Assembly (NCBI RefSeq): GCF_017357385.1
Contig: NZ_CP071636.1
Span: 62,001 to 126,000, forward strand
Direction: 5' to 3'
Source of the DNA: Rhizobium sp. NZLR1
GTDB taxonomy: Bacteria; Pseudomonadota; Alphaproteobacteria; Rhizobiales; Rhizobiaceae
Length of the DNA stretch: 64,000 bases
A model generated the notes under the pieces. It saw nothing but the letters and a program-made list of their open reading frames with translations. It ran no database searches and was not told the DNA's origin. Of the stretch, positions 10,862 to 19,911 are shown in pieces (position 1 is the first letter of the stretch; each line of letters opens with the position of its first letter). Made by a program: the position numbers and the translations under genes.

Positions 10862-11257
10862 ATGCTGAAATCCTTCGAACATGTCGGCATGACGGTGAGC
10901 GACATGGACCGCACTGTGGTTTTTTACTGCGGCCTGCTCGGCCTGCGCCTGCATCTGCGCAAGGTCATGGCCGACGGCTCTGAGATCGCCTTCCTCGATG
11001 CCGGCGGCGGCATGCTCGAAATCTTCGCACCGGCGGGCGGTGCGGCAAGGGCAGTGGATGTGCCGGAGGCTACCGCCGGCCTGCGTCATCTGACCTTCCT
11101 GTTCGAAAATGTCGACCAGACCTTCGCCCGGCTGGAAATGGCCGGCGTCGAGATCAAGGAGCGGCCGCGCCTGGCAATCAATGCCGAGGTGCTTCACAAG
11201 GTTGCCTTCCTGCGCGATCCCGACGGCATTCAGATCGAACTTGCCGAGAAACGGTAA
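10862..11257 (+). CDS. VOC-superfamily (glyoxalase/bleomycin-resistance fold) protein
   Basis: 131 residues, a single VOC module made of two beta-alpha-beta-beta-beta repeats. The N-terminus FEHVGMTVSDMDRTVVFYCGLLGL gives the first metal-ligand histidine, LRHLTFLFENVDQTFARLEMAGV begins the second repeat, and the end carries FLRDPDGIQIELAEK with the usual glutamate ligand. Members include lactoylglutathione lyases, dioxygenases and epimerases, so the reaction cannot be set. It lies after a mosaic repeat on the same strand as two Gfo/Idh/MocA genes and may belong to the same sugar pathway. It converges on the allophanate hydrolase gene. Confidence 0.88.
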   Translation: MLKSFEHVGMTVSDMDRTVVFYCGLLGLRLHLRKVMADGSEIAFLDAGGGMLEIFAPAGGAARAVDVPEATAGLRHLTFLFENVDQTFARLEMAGVEIKERPRLAINAEVLHKVAFLRDPDGIQIELAEKR

Positions 11258-11368
11258 GCCGTCAGCGCAAGCCGGGTCTGCCGATCGCCCTGGTTCGCGC
11301 GGTCAGCCCCGTCAGGAGATGCGCAACCAGCCGCTTGAACATCCGTCGCCATTCTTCGCTCCTCACGC

Positions 11369-13174
11369 TCAGCTCGCCAACTTGACGCGAATATAGCTCC
11401 GCCAGCCGCCGAGCGAGGTGATGTCTTCGGCGCCGTTCACCGCATGTGCCTCGCAAAGAAAACCGGAAACGCTCGTGCCATCGTCGAGCGCCACCTTTCC
11501 GATGCCGAGCGGCGCCGGGATCTTCTGGACGAAGCGGCCGAAGGCATCGGCCGGCAGTGCCCAGATCTCAACCTCCAGACCGCGGCCCTTGTGGCCAGGT
11601 TCACGGATGAGGCCTGGCTTCGGCGGCACCGTGTCCGGCAGCACGAAGAGACGGTATTCGCCAGTCGTGTTGCAAGTCTTGATCAGCCGACCGCCGGCGC
11701 CGGTCAGCTCATGATTGAGCGGCATGCCGGTCAGATGCGCGCCGACCACGACGATCTCGACGAAGCCGTCATCGACAGCCGCAACACGGCTGGCTTCGGG
11801 GATGGCCGCCTGCCGGTCGATGCCCAGTCCGGAGCGTGCCGCGCGATGCAGCGCATCGGCGAGCGGCGCCAGCGCATCGTCGGTAAAAGCAGACGCGATC
11901 ACGGTAACGCCGCCCGGCAAACCGTCTTTTCCGAAGCCAGCCGGAACGGCGATCGCCGCGCAATCGAGCAGGTTGACGAAATTGGTGTAACGACCGAGAC
12001 GGCCGTTCAGCACCACAGGATTGGCGAGCATGTCAGCGACCGTGTAGGTGGTCGGTGCGGTCGGCAACAGAAGAACGTCCGCCTTTTCCCATTCGGCTTC
12101 GGTTTTGCGGCGCAGTTCTTCCAGCCGGTAGCGGCCATTGAAGGCCTCGACCGCGGTCTTGCCCCTGGCGCCCTCGATAATCCCCCGCACCGTCGGATCA
12201 AAATCGGCCGCATTCGTGGCGAGGAAGGTCTCGACCGCCGCAAGGCGCTCGGCGACCCACGGCCCGTCATAAAGGAGAGCGGCGGCCTCGCGGAACGGCG
12301 CGTAATCGAAAGGCACGATGGTCGCGCCGAGCACTCTGGCCCGCTCGATCGCCTGGTCGTAGAGCGCCTCCACCTCCTTGTCGCCGAAGAACTCACGCTC
12401 GGCGTCGGTGAGGACGCCGATGCGCAACCTCGACACCGGCAGGTTTGCCGGCTTGGCGCGACGGGAGAAAGGATCGGCGGCATCGAGGCCTTCGGCGACA
12501 GTGCGGATCGCAACGCCGTCACCGACGGTCGCGGCAAAGATCGTAATGCAGTCCATGCTCTTGCAGGCCGGAACGACGCCGGTGTTCGGCAGAAGGCCTG
12601 GGGTCGGCTTGATGCCGACCAGATTGTTGAAGGCGGCAGGCACGCGGCCGGAGCCCGCCGTATCCGTGCCGAGCGCGAAGGCGGCCAGGCCGGAGGCGAC
12701 CGTGACCGCAGATCCGGAGCTCGAACCGCCTGAAATATAGGCCGCATCGAAGACCGAACGCGGTGCGCCATAGGGCGAGCGTGTCCCGTTCAGGCCGGTC
12801 GCGAACTGGTCGAGGTTGGTCTTGCCGATGATGATGGCGCCGGCCGCCTTCAGCCGCGCAACGACGGTGGAGTCCGCTTCCGGCCGATACTCATAAGCCG
12901 GGCAGGCGGCGGTCGTCGGCAGGCCGGCGGCATCGATATTGTCCTTCACCGCAAAGGGCACGCCCCAGAGCGGCAGGCTGTTTGCCTCAGGCGCGCGCGT
13001 CATCAAGGCTTTCGCGGCAGCGCGCAGCTCTTCGTCGGGCACCGGCGTGATGAAGATCGCCGCATCCTTCGAGGCGGCGCGGCGCGTTATCACCTCTTCG
13101 ATGGCATCGAGCGGCGTCAGGCCGGATTGATAGGCGGCGCGAAGGCTTGAGAGATCGAGAATGGTCGGCAGCAT
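11369..13174 (-). CDS. atzF: Allophanate hydrolase
   Basis: Splits allophanate into two ammonia and two CO2, the last step of guanidine or urea breakdown in this operon. 601 residues. The N-terminal amidase-signature domain shows the Ser-cisSer-Lys triad elements: Lys in FAVKDNID, Ser in ISGGSSSGSA and the nucleophile region GTDTAGSGRVPAAF. The C-terminal ~130 residues (from about PLNHELTGAGG) form the second domain of AtzF-type enzymes. ATG 13174 lies one base after the carboxylase stop, with GGAGGA 9 bases before it. A longer in-frame start at 13264 would run into the upstream gene and is unlikely. It is the last gene of the guanidine operon. Confidence 0.94.
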   Translation of the reverse strand: MLPTILDLSSLRAAYQSGLTPLDAIEEVITRRAASKDAAIFITPVPDEELRAAAKALMTRAPEANSLPLWGVPFAVKDNIDAAGLPTTAACPAYEYRPEADSTVVARLKAAGAIIIGKTNLDQFATGLNGTRSPYGAPRSVFDAAYISGGSSSGSAVTVASGLAAFALGTDTAGSGRVPAAFNNLVGIKPTPGLLPNTGVVPACKSMDCITIFAATVGDGVAIRTVAEGLDAADPFSRRAKPANLPVSRLRIGVLTDAEREFFGDKEVEALYDQAIERARVLGATIVPFDYAPFREAAALLYDGPWVAERLAAVETFLATNAADFDPTVRGIIEGARGKTAVEAFNGRYRLEELRRKTEAEWEKADVLLLPTAPTTYTVADMLANPVVLNGRLGRYTNFVNLLDCAAIAVPAGFGKDGLPGGVTVIASAFTDDALAPLADALHRAARSGLGIDRQAAIPEASRVAAVDDGFVEIVVVGAHLTGMPLNHELTGAGGRLIKTCNTTGEYRLFVLPDTVPPKPGLIREPGHKGRGLEVEIWALPADAFGRFVQKIPAPLGIGKVALDDGTSVSGFLCEAHAVNGAEDITSLGGWRSYIRVKLAS

Positions 13175-13175
13175 G

Positions 13176-16100
13176 TCAGCATTCCTCCAGGACGACGATA
13201 ATATCGCCGGCTTTGACGTTTCTTCCCGGCCCGGCGCGCAGATCGCGGACGCGGCCTGGCGCATGGGCGGTGACGTTGATTTCCATTTTCATCGATTCGA
13301 TGATCGCAAGTGTATCGCCGGCCGCAACCGGGGTGCCCGGCTCGACCAGCAGTTTCCAGATATTGCCGGGCACTGCGCTGGCGACGCCGAAGCAGCCGTC
13401 CGGAATATCTCCATCCGGGCTTTCGCCGGCGCCTTCGTCGGTGACGAAGCTGTCGAGGCCTGCTTCCTTCCAGCGCTGGCGTTCGGCATCGAAGGCTGCC
13501 TGCTGCATCGTCTTGAAGCGGCCGATCGACACCGAATTCGCCTGCAATTCCTTCTCATAGGCGGCATAGGAGAATTCGGTCTCCTCGATCCTGATGGGAT
13601 AGCCGCCATGCGGGAAGGCGGCGCGCGCCTCCGTCAGTTCCTGGTTACTGACCGGGAAGAAACGGATCTGGTCGAAGAAGTTCAGCAGCCAGGGCTTGCC
13701 CCTTGCAAAGGCCGGCGTCTCCCGCCAGGTGTTCCAGACCTGGATGGTGCGGCCGAAGAGCTGGTAGCCGCCCGGCCCCTCCATGCCGTAGATGCACATA
13801 TAGGCGCCGCCGATGCCGACGGCGTTCTCAGGCGTCCAGGTACGGGCCGGATTGTACTTCGTTGTGACGAGGCGGTGGCGCGGATCGGTCGGGGTCGCAA
13901 CCGGCGCCCCGAGATAGACATCGCCGAGACCGAGCACGAGGTAACTCGCATCGAAGACGATGTCGCGCACCGCCTGCTCGTCGGGAAGACCGTTGATACG
14001 GCGGATGAACTCGATATTCGACGGACACCACGGCGCGTTCGGGCGCACAAGCTCCTGATACTTCCGCATCGCAAGCTCCGCATCCGGATCGTTCCAAGAG
14101 AGCGGCAGATGCACGATGCGGCTCGGCACCTTGACATCCTGCGCCGCCGGCAGCGTCGCTTCGATCTCGGAGAGCAGCCCGAGCAGCCGCTTTCGCGTCA
14201 GTGTCGTGCCGTCATAATGGATCTGCAACGAACGGATGCCGGGCGTCAGATCGACGACGCCGGGAAGACGGGCCTCGACGATCGCCTGCATCAGCAGATG
14301 CACCCGCAGCCGGAGCGCAATATCGAGCGTCATCGGCCCATATTCGACGAGCAGATTGTCGTCGCCCTGGCGGCGATAGACGACGGAAACCGGGCCGTCC
14401 TCCCTGATACCGACGATCGGCGAACCCGTCTCTTCCGCGACCCGCCGCACTGCCGGGCCGGCCATCGGGTCTTCCGGCCGCGCCACGGCGTGGAAACGGA
14501 TACGGTCGCCGGGCTTGAACTGGCCCATTTTCCACTGTTCGTCGCGAGCGATCACCGCCGGGCAGACGAAGCCGCCAAGGCTCGGGCCATCGGGGCCAAG
14601 AATGATCGGCATGTCGCCGGTGAAATCGATCGCCCCGATCGCATAGGCATTGTCATGCAGGTTGGACGGGTGCAGTCCGGCCTCGCCGCCATCGCGGCGC
14701 GCCCATCGCGGGGCGGGACCGATGAGGCGCACACCGGTGCGGGCGCTGTTGAAATGCACCTCGTAGGCTGTCGAGAACAGCGTCTCGATATCGCCATCCT
14801 CGAAGAAGTCAGGTGCGCCATGCGGGCCATAGACGACGCCGACATCCCATTCGCGTGTCAATGCGGCTGGCTCCGTCGCTGGCGTCGCCGGTTCGGCCGG
14901 CGCCTGCCGGTCGAAATGCAGCACATGGCCCGTCTTCAGCGTGCCGGTGGCGTTGCCGCCGAACTGACCGAGGCCGAAAGTCGCCCGGGAGCCGAGCACA
15001 ACAGGCGCGGCAAAACCGCCGGCGACTGCGAGATAGGCGCGCTGCCCCGGCCCTTCGATCGTGCCGATCGACAGAACTTGGCCAGCCCGGATCGTCACCG
15101 GCTCGTCATGCGGTACTTTTACGCCATCGCATGCCATTGGCATCCGGGCACCGGCCAGCGCGATGGTCTGCTCGGCATAAAACCTGAGCGTCGGGCCGGA
15201 GACCGTCAACTCCAGTGCGGCCGTCACATCGGCATTGCCGACCAGGCGATTGGCATGACGGAAGGAGCGCTCGTCCATCGGACCGCTCGGCGGCACACCG
15301 ACATGCCAGAGGCCGAGCCGGCCCGGCAGTTCCTGGATGCTCGATTGCGCGCCAGGCGTGAGAACCTCGACGACATCGGGAACGAAGGCGAAGTCGCGCA
15401 GCGCCGTCGTCGCCACCTTGGCGCCGGCAAGCAGTTCGGAAGCGGCGATGGTTCTGAGATAATCGAGATTGGTCTCGATGCCTGATATCGATGTCGCCGC
15501 AAGTGCTACCTTCAGCTTTTCGATCGCCGCAGGCCGGTCCTCCGCCGCCACGATCAGCTTGGCGAGCATCGGATCATAGAAGGGCGTCACCTCGGTTCCC
15601 GTCTCGATCCAGCCGTCGACGCGGGCACTTTCCGGGAAGATAACCTCAGTCAGCAGGCCGGCGCTCGGGCGGAAATCGGCATGCGGCATCTCGGCATAGA
15701 TCCGCATCTCGATCGCCGCACCCTTCGGCGACAGCGCCTCGGCGCCCGAGAGCACGTCCTCGCCCGCCGCCTGCCGGATCATCCATTCGACGAGATCGAT
15801 GCCGAAGACGGCTTCCGTCACCGGATGCTCGACCTGCAGGCGGGTATTGACCTCGAGAAAATAGAATTCCTCGCGCTGGGGATCGTAGATGAATTCGACC
15901 GTGCCGGCGGATTCATACGAGACCGAGCTTCCCAGATCGACCGCCGCCTTGTGCAGCCGCACTCTGGTTTCGGCGGAGAGGCCGGGGGCAGGGGTCTCCT
16001 CGACCACCTTCTGGTTCCGCCGTTGCAGCGAGCAGTCGCGTTCGCCGAGCGCGATCACCCTGCCCTTGCCGTCGCCGAAGATCTGCACCTCGACATGGCG

Positions 16101-16715
16101 CGCTTCGGCAACGAAACGCTCGATATAGACGCGGGCATCGCCGAAGCTGGCCCGCGCGGTCCTCTGCACGCTTTCGAAGGAGGCCTTCAGGGCCGCCGCA
16201 TCGGCGCAGAGCTGCATGCCAATGCCGCCGCCGCCGGCCGTGCTCTTCAGCATGACGGGGTAACCGACAGTCTCGGCCGCCGAAAGCGCCGCCTCAACGC
16301 TCTGCAACAGATCGGTGCCGGGCAGCAGCGGCACGCCGCTCGCTTTCGCCAGTTGGCGCGCCGTATGCTTCAGGCCGAAGGCCGACAGCTGCTCCGGCCG
16401 CGGGCCGATGAAGGCGATACCTTCGGCGGCGAGCCGCTCGGCAAAGCCGATATTCTCCGAGAGGAAACCGTAACCCGGATGCACGGCTTGCGCTCCCGTC
16501 GCCTTGCAGGCCGCGATGACGGCATCGACGTTCAAATAGCTTTCGGCAGCTGGCGCTGGACCCAGGCGTACGGCTTCGTCGGCAGTCAGCGCCGGCTTCG
16601 AGAAGCGATCGGCATCGGAATAGACGGCGACCGAGGCAATGCCCATCCTCTTCAATGTGCGGATGACCCGGACAGCGATTTCGCCGCGATTGGCGATAAG
16701 GACCTTGGTGAACAT
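13176..16715 (-). CDS. Biotin-dependent guanidine carboxylase (usually annotated urea carboxylase)
   Basis: 1179 residues. Domain order: biotin carboxylase (about 1-450, with the ATP-grasp loop near AGGGGIGMQL and EVNTRLQVEHPVTEA); an allophanate-hydrolase-subunit-2/KipA-like domain (about 475-770); a KipI-like domain and the carboxyltransferase region (about 790-1070, with YNPARTWTPENAVGIGGAYMC); and a C-terminal biotinyl domain with the lysine of ESMKMEI near residue 1143. The enzyme carboxylates its substrate using bicarbonate and ATP. Its place behind a guanidine-I riboswitch and with both DUF1989 genes indicates guanidine rather than urea as the main substrate (known for such operons, inferred here). 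It is not fused to allophanate hydrolase, unlike fungal urea amidolyase. Confidence 0.93.
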   Translation of the reverse strand: MFTKVLIANRGEIAVRVIRTLKRMGIASVAVYSDADRFSKPALTADEAVRLGPAPAAESYLNVDAVIAACKATGAQAVHPGYGFLSENIGFAERLAAEGIAFIGPRPEQLSAFGLKHTARQLAKASGVPLLPGTDLLQSVEAALSAAETVGYPVMLKSTAGGGGIGMQLCADAAALKASFESVQRTARASFGDARVYIERFVAEARHVEVQIFGDGKGRVIALGERDCSLQRRNQKVVEETPAPGLSAETRVRLHKAAVDLGSSVSYESAGTVEFIYDPQREEFYFLEVNTRLQVEHPVTEAVFGIDLVEWMIRQAAGEDVLSGAEALSPKGAAIEMRIYAEMPHADFRPSAGLLTEVIFPESARVDGWIETGTEVTPFYDPMLAKLIVAAEDRPAAIEKLKVALAATSISGIETNLDYLRTIAASELLAGAKVATTALRDFAFVPDVVEVLTPGAQSSIQELPGRLGLWHVGVPPSGPMDERSFRHANRLVGNADVTAALELTVSGPTLRFYAEQTIALAGARMPMACDGVKVPHDEPVTIRAGQVLSIGTIEGPGQRAYLAVAGGFAAPVVLGSRATFGLGQFGGNATGTLKTGHVLHFDRQAPAEPATPATEPAALTREWDVGVVYGPHGAPDFFEDGDIETLFSTAYEVHFNSARTGVRLIGPAPRWARRDGGEAGLHPSNLHDNAYAIGAIDFTGDMPIILGPDGPSLGGFVCPAVIARDEQWKMGQFKPGDRIRFHAVARPEDPMAGPAVRRVAEETGSPIVGIREDGPVSVVYRRQGDDNLLVEYGPMTLDIALRLRVHLLMQAIVEARLPGVVDLTPGIRSLQIHYDGTTLTRKRLLGLLSEIEATLPAAQDVKVPSRIVHLPLSWNDPDAELAMRKYQELVRPNAPWCPSNIEFIRRINGLPDEQAVRDIVFDASYLVLGLGDVYLGAPVATPTDPRHRLVTTKYNPARTWTPENAVGIGGAYMCIYGMEGPGGYQLFGRTIQVWNTWRETPAFARGKPWLLNFFDQIRFFPVSNQELTEARAAFPHGGYPIRIEETEFSYAAYEKELQANSVSIGRFKTMQQAAFDAERQRWKEAGLDSFVTDEGAGESPDGDIPDGCFGVASAVPGNIWKLLVEPGTPVAAGDTLAIIESMKMEINVTAHAPGRVRDLRAGPGRNVKAGDIIVVLEEC

Positions 16716-16718
16716 CGA

Positions 16719-17375
16719 TCAGTCCTCGCCATCCCAGATCAGCACCCGGATCGGCGTCGGATCGAAGCCGTTGCAGGGATTGTTGATCTGCGGGCAGTTG
16801 GAGATGACGCAGAGCACATCCATCTCCGCCACCAGTTCCACATAGTCACCCGGTGCGGAAATGCCGTCGACGATGGTCATCTCGCCGTTCGGCTTGATAG
16901 GCACATTCATGAAGAAGTTGATGTTCGGCACGATGTCGCGCTTGCTCATGCCGTGCCTGGTCACTTCGAGCACGAAATTGTCGCGGCAGGCATGCAGGTA
17001 TTTCGTGCCGTGGCCGAAACGCACGGTGTTGCTCTCGCAGGAGCAGGCGCCGGCTGATGTGTCGTGCCGGCCGCAGCTGTCGGCCGTCATGACAAGCATG
17101 ACGTTGCCTTCATTCGATATGATCTTCGTGCCGGTGCCGATATAGGCGCCACCCTGCGCCCGCATCGTATCCTGGTTGGAGTAACGCTCGGCAAAGTCAT
17201 TGGCGCGATAAAACAACGTGTCGATCGCCTGCTGGCCGTAGCTGTCCTCGATGCGGATCGTCTGACCTTTGCGCACGATGCCGGACCATGGCGCTTCGGC
17301 CGGAATGAAATGATCCTGCACGGCATTTTCGAGGCGGCGCGATGCGGCGGTCTTGATGAAATCGGTCATCGGCAT
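16719..17375 (-). CDS. Carboxyguanidine deiminase subunit (DUF1989, urea carboxylase-associated protein), cysteine-rich
   Basis: 218 residues of the DUF1989/urea-carboxylase-associated family. Pairs of these proteins (CgdA/CgdB) have been shown in other bacteria to deiminate carboxyguanidine to allophanate. This copy holds a cysteine set at about residues 101, 111, 113 and 130 within DSCGRHD, ACSCESN and LHACRDNF, plus histidines, which looks like a metal or catalytic site. The partner at 17382-18203 lacks all four. The gene starts 6 bases after its partner's stop and ends 3 bases before the carboxylase start. I cannot say which of the two is CgdA and which CgdB. Confidence 0.9.
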   Translation of the reverse strand: MPMTDFIKTAASRRLENAVQDHFIPAEAPWSGIVRKGQTIRIEDSYGQQAIDTLFYRANDFAERYSNQDTMRAQGGAYIGTGTKIISNEGNVMLVMTADSCGRHDTSAGACSCESNTVRFGHGTKYLHACRDNFVLEVTRHGMSKRDIVPNINFFMNVPIKPNGEMTIVDGISAPGDYVELVAEMDVLCVISNCPQINNPCNGFDPTPIRVLIWDGED

Positions 17376-17381
17376 CCCTCC

Positions 17382-18203
17382 TCAGGCCAGCATCGATGCG
17401 TTGTTCTCGAAGCCGCGAAAGGCTTCGGCGGTCGCCGTGCGCGAGAGGTCGTCGGCTGCGGGCACAGGTGACCGAAAGCGCGTGACGATCACCGGCTTCG
17501 ACTGATAGACCGGGTCGGGATCGAGCGGATGCGGGCAATTGGAGAAGCCGACGATCATGTCCATCTCGGCGCGCAGCTCGGCATAATCGCCGCTGTTGGA
17601 AAGCTTGCCGCGCCAGTGGAAGCCGCCGTCATCGTCGACGCGGACGGGGGCGAAGAGATTGAGAATCGCCGGAATGTCGCGCCTGGCAAGGCCGAGTTTT
17701 CCGGTGATGAGCACGAGATTGTCGCGGGTATTGCGGGTCTTGACGCCGGGGTATCTGGCGGCGTTGGAGGCAGCCGTCGATCCGCCCATCAGGCAGTCAT
17801 GGGCGCCGGAACTGTCCTCGATCAGCGAAAACATCACCCGGCCCATATCCGAGAAGATGACGCGACCCTTGCCGAGCGCCGTCGTCCACTGCACCTTGAC
17901 CGTATCGACGAGGTTGAGTCTTTCGCTGGTGTCGGCGGCATTCCAGGCAACGAGCGCCACGGTCGAGCCGCCTTCGCCCTGATCGATGCGGATGGCCTCG
18001 CCGCGCTTCAGCGCTGTCGACCAGTACCAGCCGCCGGGGATGGTTTCCTGGTGGATGATCGCGGCCGCATCGATTGTGGACACGGGCAGGGGGCTCGGCG
18101 CCGGCAGGGCCTTCGGCGCAAATTCCAGCCCCTTCTTCTGATGTTCCTCGTAACGCTGCCGGTTGGCGGCGATCTCTTCGGGCGAACGCCTTACATGCAT
18201 CAT
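17382..18203 (-). CDS. Carboxyguanidine deiminase subunit (DUF1989, urea carboxylase-associated protein), cysteine-poor
   Basis: 273 residues, same DUF1989 family as the next gene but with an N-terminal extension of about 50 residues. It aligns with its partner through EDSSGAHDC, AASNAARYPG and TRDNLVLITG. The positions of the partner's four cysteines are Ser132, Ser142, Ala144 and Thr159 here. It may be a structural or regulatory subunit of a mixed complex (inference). The ATG overlaps the transporter ATPase stop in an ATGA junction, giving translational coupling of import and catabolism. A second start codon follows immediately (MMHV). Confidence 0.88.
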   Translation of the reverse strand: MMHVRRSPEEIAANRQRYEEHQKKGLEFAPKALPAPSPLPVSTIDAAAIIHQETIPGGWYWSTALKRGEAIRIDQGEGGSTVALVAWNAADTSERLNLVDTVKVQWTTALGKGRVIFSDMGRVMFSLIEDSSGAHDCLMGGSTAASNAARYPGVKTRNTRDNLVLITGKLGLARRDIPAILNLFAPVRVDDDGGFHWRGKLSNSGDYAELRAEMDMIVGFSNCPHPLDPDPVYQSKPVIVTRFRSPVPAADDLSRTATAEAFRGFENNASMLA

Positions 18204-19030
18204 GGTTTTTCTCCTGACGGACTGGAAGCCGGGTCGTCCCGGCGAAGGCCCAGAGAAATGACCGGGCCGTCCCGGTCGGGGCTGAAGATGGAGGGCGTGC
18301 CGGCAAGCCTCGGCGGCCAGATCGAAATGTCCTTGGTGATCGTCGCGCCGTAGCGCTCCTTCTCCTCCGGGCGGTCACGCCGGCGCTCGAAGGCGACGAC
18401 GCGCGTCGCCAGCGTGAAGGCCTCGCGCATATCGTGCGTCACCATGACGACGGTCATCTGCGTTTCGTGCCAGAGGCGCTTCATCAATGTGTGAATCTCG
18501 GCGCGGATGCCGGGATCGAGTGCGCCGAAGGGCTCATCGAGCAGCAGCACTTTCGGCTTCATGATCAGCGCCTGCGCCAGCGCCAGGCGCTGCTGCATGC
18601 CGCCGGAAAGCTGCGCCGGATATTTGTCCTCGGCGCCGGAAAGGCCGACTTCGGCAATCAGCCGCCGCGCCTCGTCGACGGCGCTGCGCCGGGCGGCGCC
18701 GAAAACCTTGGCCTTGTAACGGGAAGCGGAGAATTCCCGCCCGAGCAGGACATTGCCGAGCACGGTCAGATGCGGGAAGACGGAATAGCGCTGGAAGACG
18801 ACGCCGCGGTCCGGCCCCGGCTCCTGCGGCAGCGCTTCACCGTCGAGCCGGATTGTGCCCCGTGTCGGCCGCTCCTGGCCGAGCAGCATGCGCAGAAACG
18901 TCGTCTTGCCGCAGCCGGACGGACCGACAAGGGCGACGAAGGAACGCGAGGCGACGGTCAGCGACACGTCTTCGAGCACGATCTGGTCGCCATACTCCTT
19001 CCAGACCTTTTCGATCACCAGTTCGCTCAT
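18200..19030 (-). CDS. Guanidine-operon ABC transporter ATP-binding protein (NitT/TauT type)
   Basis: 276 residues. Walker A GPSGCGKTT, signature LSGGMQQR, Walker B VLLLDEPFGALDPGIR and the switch histidine in VMVTHDMREAF place it with the nitrate/sulfonate/taurine (TauB/SsuB) importer ATPases. About 35 residues follow the ABC domain. It works with the permease and binding protein upstream in the same operon. Import of guanidine is inferred from the riboswitch and downstream enzymes. It overlaps its neighbours by 4 bp on both sides. Confidence 0.92.
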   Translation of the reverse strand: MSELVIEKVWKEYGDQIVLEDVSLTVASRSFVALVGPSGCGKTTFLRMLLGQERPTRGTIRLDGEALPQEPGPDRGVVFQRYSVFPHLTVLGNVLLGREFSASRYKAKVFGAARRSAVDEARRLIAEVGLSGAEDKYPAQLSGGMQQRLALAQALIMKPKVLLLDEPFGALDPGIRAEIHTLMKRLWHETQMTVVMVTHDMREAFTLATRVVAFERRRDRPEEKERYGATITKDISIWPPRLAGTPSIFSPDRDGPVISLGLRRDDPASSPSGEKP

Positions 19031-19845
19031 GCCTGCTTCTCCAGCTCAGACCAGGGGAAGACGGCGATGCGGATGCGATCGAGGACATAATTTATGATCA
19101 CGGCGAGCAGCGTGATCCAGACGACATAGGGAAAGATAATGTCCATCGAGAGATAACGGCGCACGAGGAAGATGCGGTAACCGAGGCCGGAATCCGACGA
19201 GATCGCCTCGGCCGCGATCAGGAACAGCCAGGCGGGACCGAGCTGAAGCCTGAGACAGGTGATCAGCCGGGGCAGGATCTGCGGCAGCACGACGCGAAGG
19301 CCGATCTGCCAGGAGGAGCCGCCGAGCGTTTCCGCCTTGACGATCTGTTCGCGCGGCAGTTCCAGCGCCTTCAGCGCAAGGTCGCGGATCATCGTTGGCG
19401 CGACGCCGATCACGATCAGCGCGATCTTGGAGGCTTCGCCGAGCCCCATGGCGATAAAGAGGATCGGCAGCAGCGCCAGCGGCGGCACCATCGAGATGAC
19501 GGCGACAAAAGGGGAGAGCAGCGCCCTGAGATAAGGCAGCATGCCAATCAGCATGCCGATGACAAGGGCAGTGATCGTGGAGATGCCGAGGCCGGCAAAC
19601 AGCCGGATCAGGCTCGCGCCGGTATCGGACCACAGCAAGTATTGGCCGGTGCGCGGATCGGCGATGAAGGCCAGGCGGTCGATCGCGTCGGCAAAACCGG
19701 CAAGACCGGGCAGCAGCTTGTCGTTGGTGTTTTCCGCCAGCCGTGCCGCCGAGCCGAAAGTGTAGGCAACGATCAGCAGCACGAAGGGCAGCAGCGTCAA
19801 GGCAAGCTGTGCGCCCCGGCTCGGCCTCGTGTTGATCCAGCGCAT
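19027..19845 (-). CDS. Guanidine-operon ABC transporter permease (NitT/TauT type)
   Basis: About 272 residues with six hydrophobic segments and the BPD-type coupling loop near LGGSSWQIGLRVVLPQILP. I favour ATG 19845 (MRWINTRPSRG), which starts as family members do and has GGAG upstream. ATG 19908 would add 21 polar residues and starts 3 bases after the binding-protein stop, without a clear ribosome site. The 3' end overlaps the ATPase start by 4 bp. Role: membrane channel of the proposed guanidine importer. Confidence 0.88.
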   Translation of the reverse strand: MRWINTRPSRGAQLALTLLPFVLLIVAYTFGSAARLAENTNDKLLPGLAGFADAIDRLAFIADPRTGQYLLWSDTGASLIRLFAGLGISTITALVIGMLIGMLPYLRALLSPFVAVISMVPPLALLPILFIAMGLGEASKIALIVIGVAPTMIRDLALKALELPREQIVKAETLGGSSWQIGLRVVLPQILPRLITCLRLQLGPAWLFLIAAEAISSDSGLGYRIFLVRRYLSMDIIFPYVVWITLLAVIINYVLDRIRIAVFPWSELEKQA

Positions 19846-19911
19846 GGGGAAAGCTCCGCTGATGAAAGGTTGGGCGGCGCGGGCAGGGCCGCGCCGCTGC
19901 TTGGACATCGC

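Noticed and set aside
11262-11456. 64-codon minus-strand frame after allophanate hydrolase
   Set aside because: It overlaps the end of the hydrolase in another frame and has no ribosome site or domain.
13161-15485. 774-codon open frame on the plus strand
   Set aside because: Antisense to the guanidine/urea carboxylase and without any domain or ribosome site.
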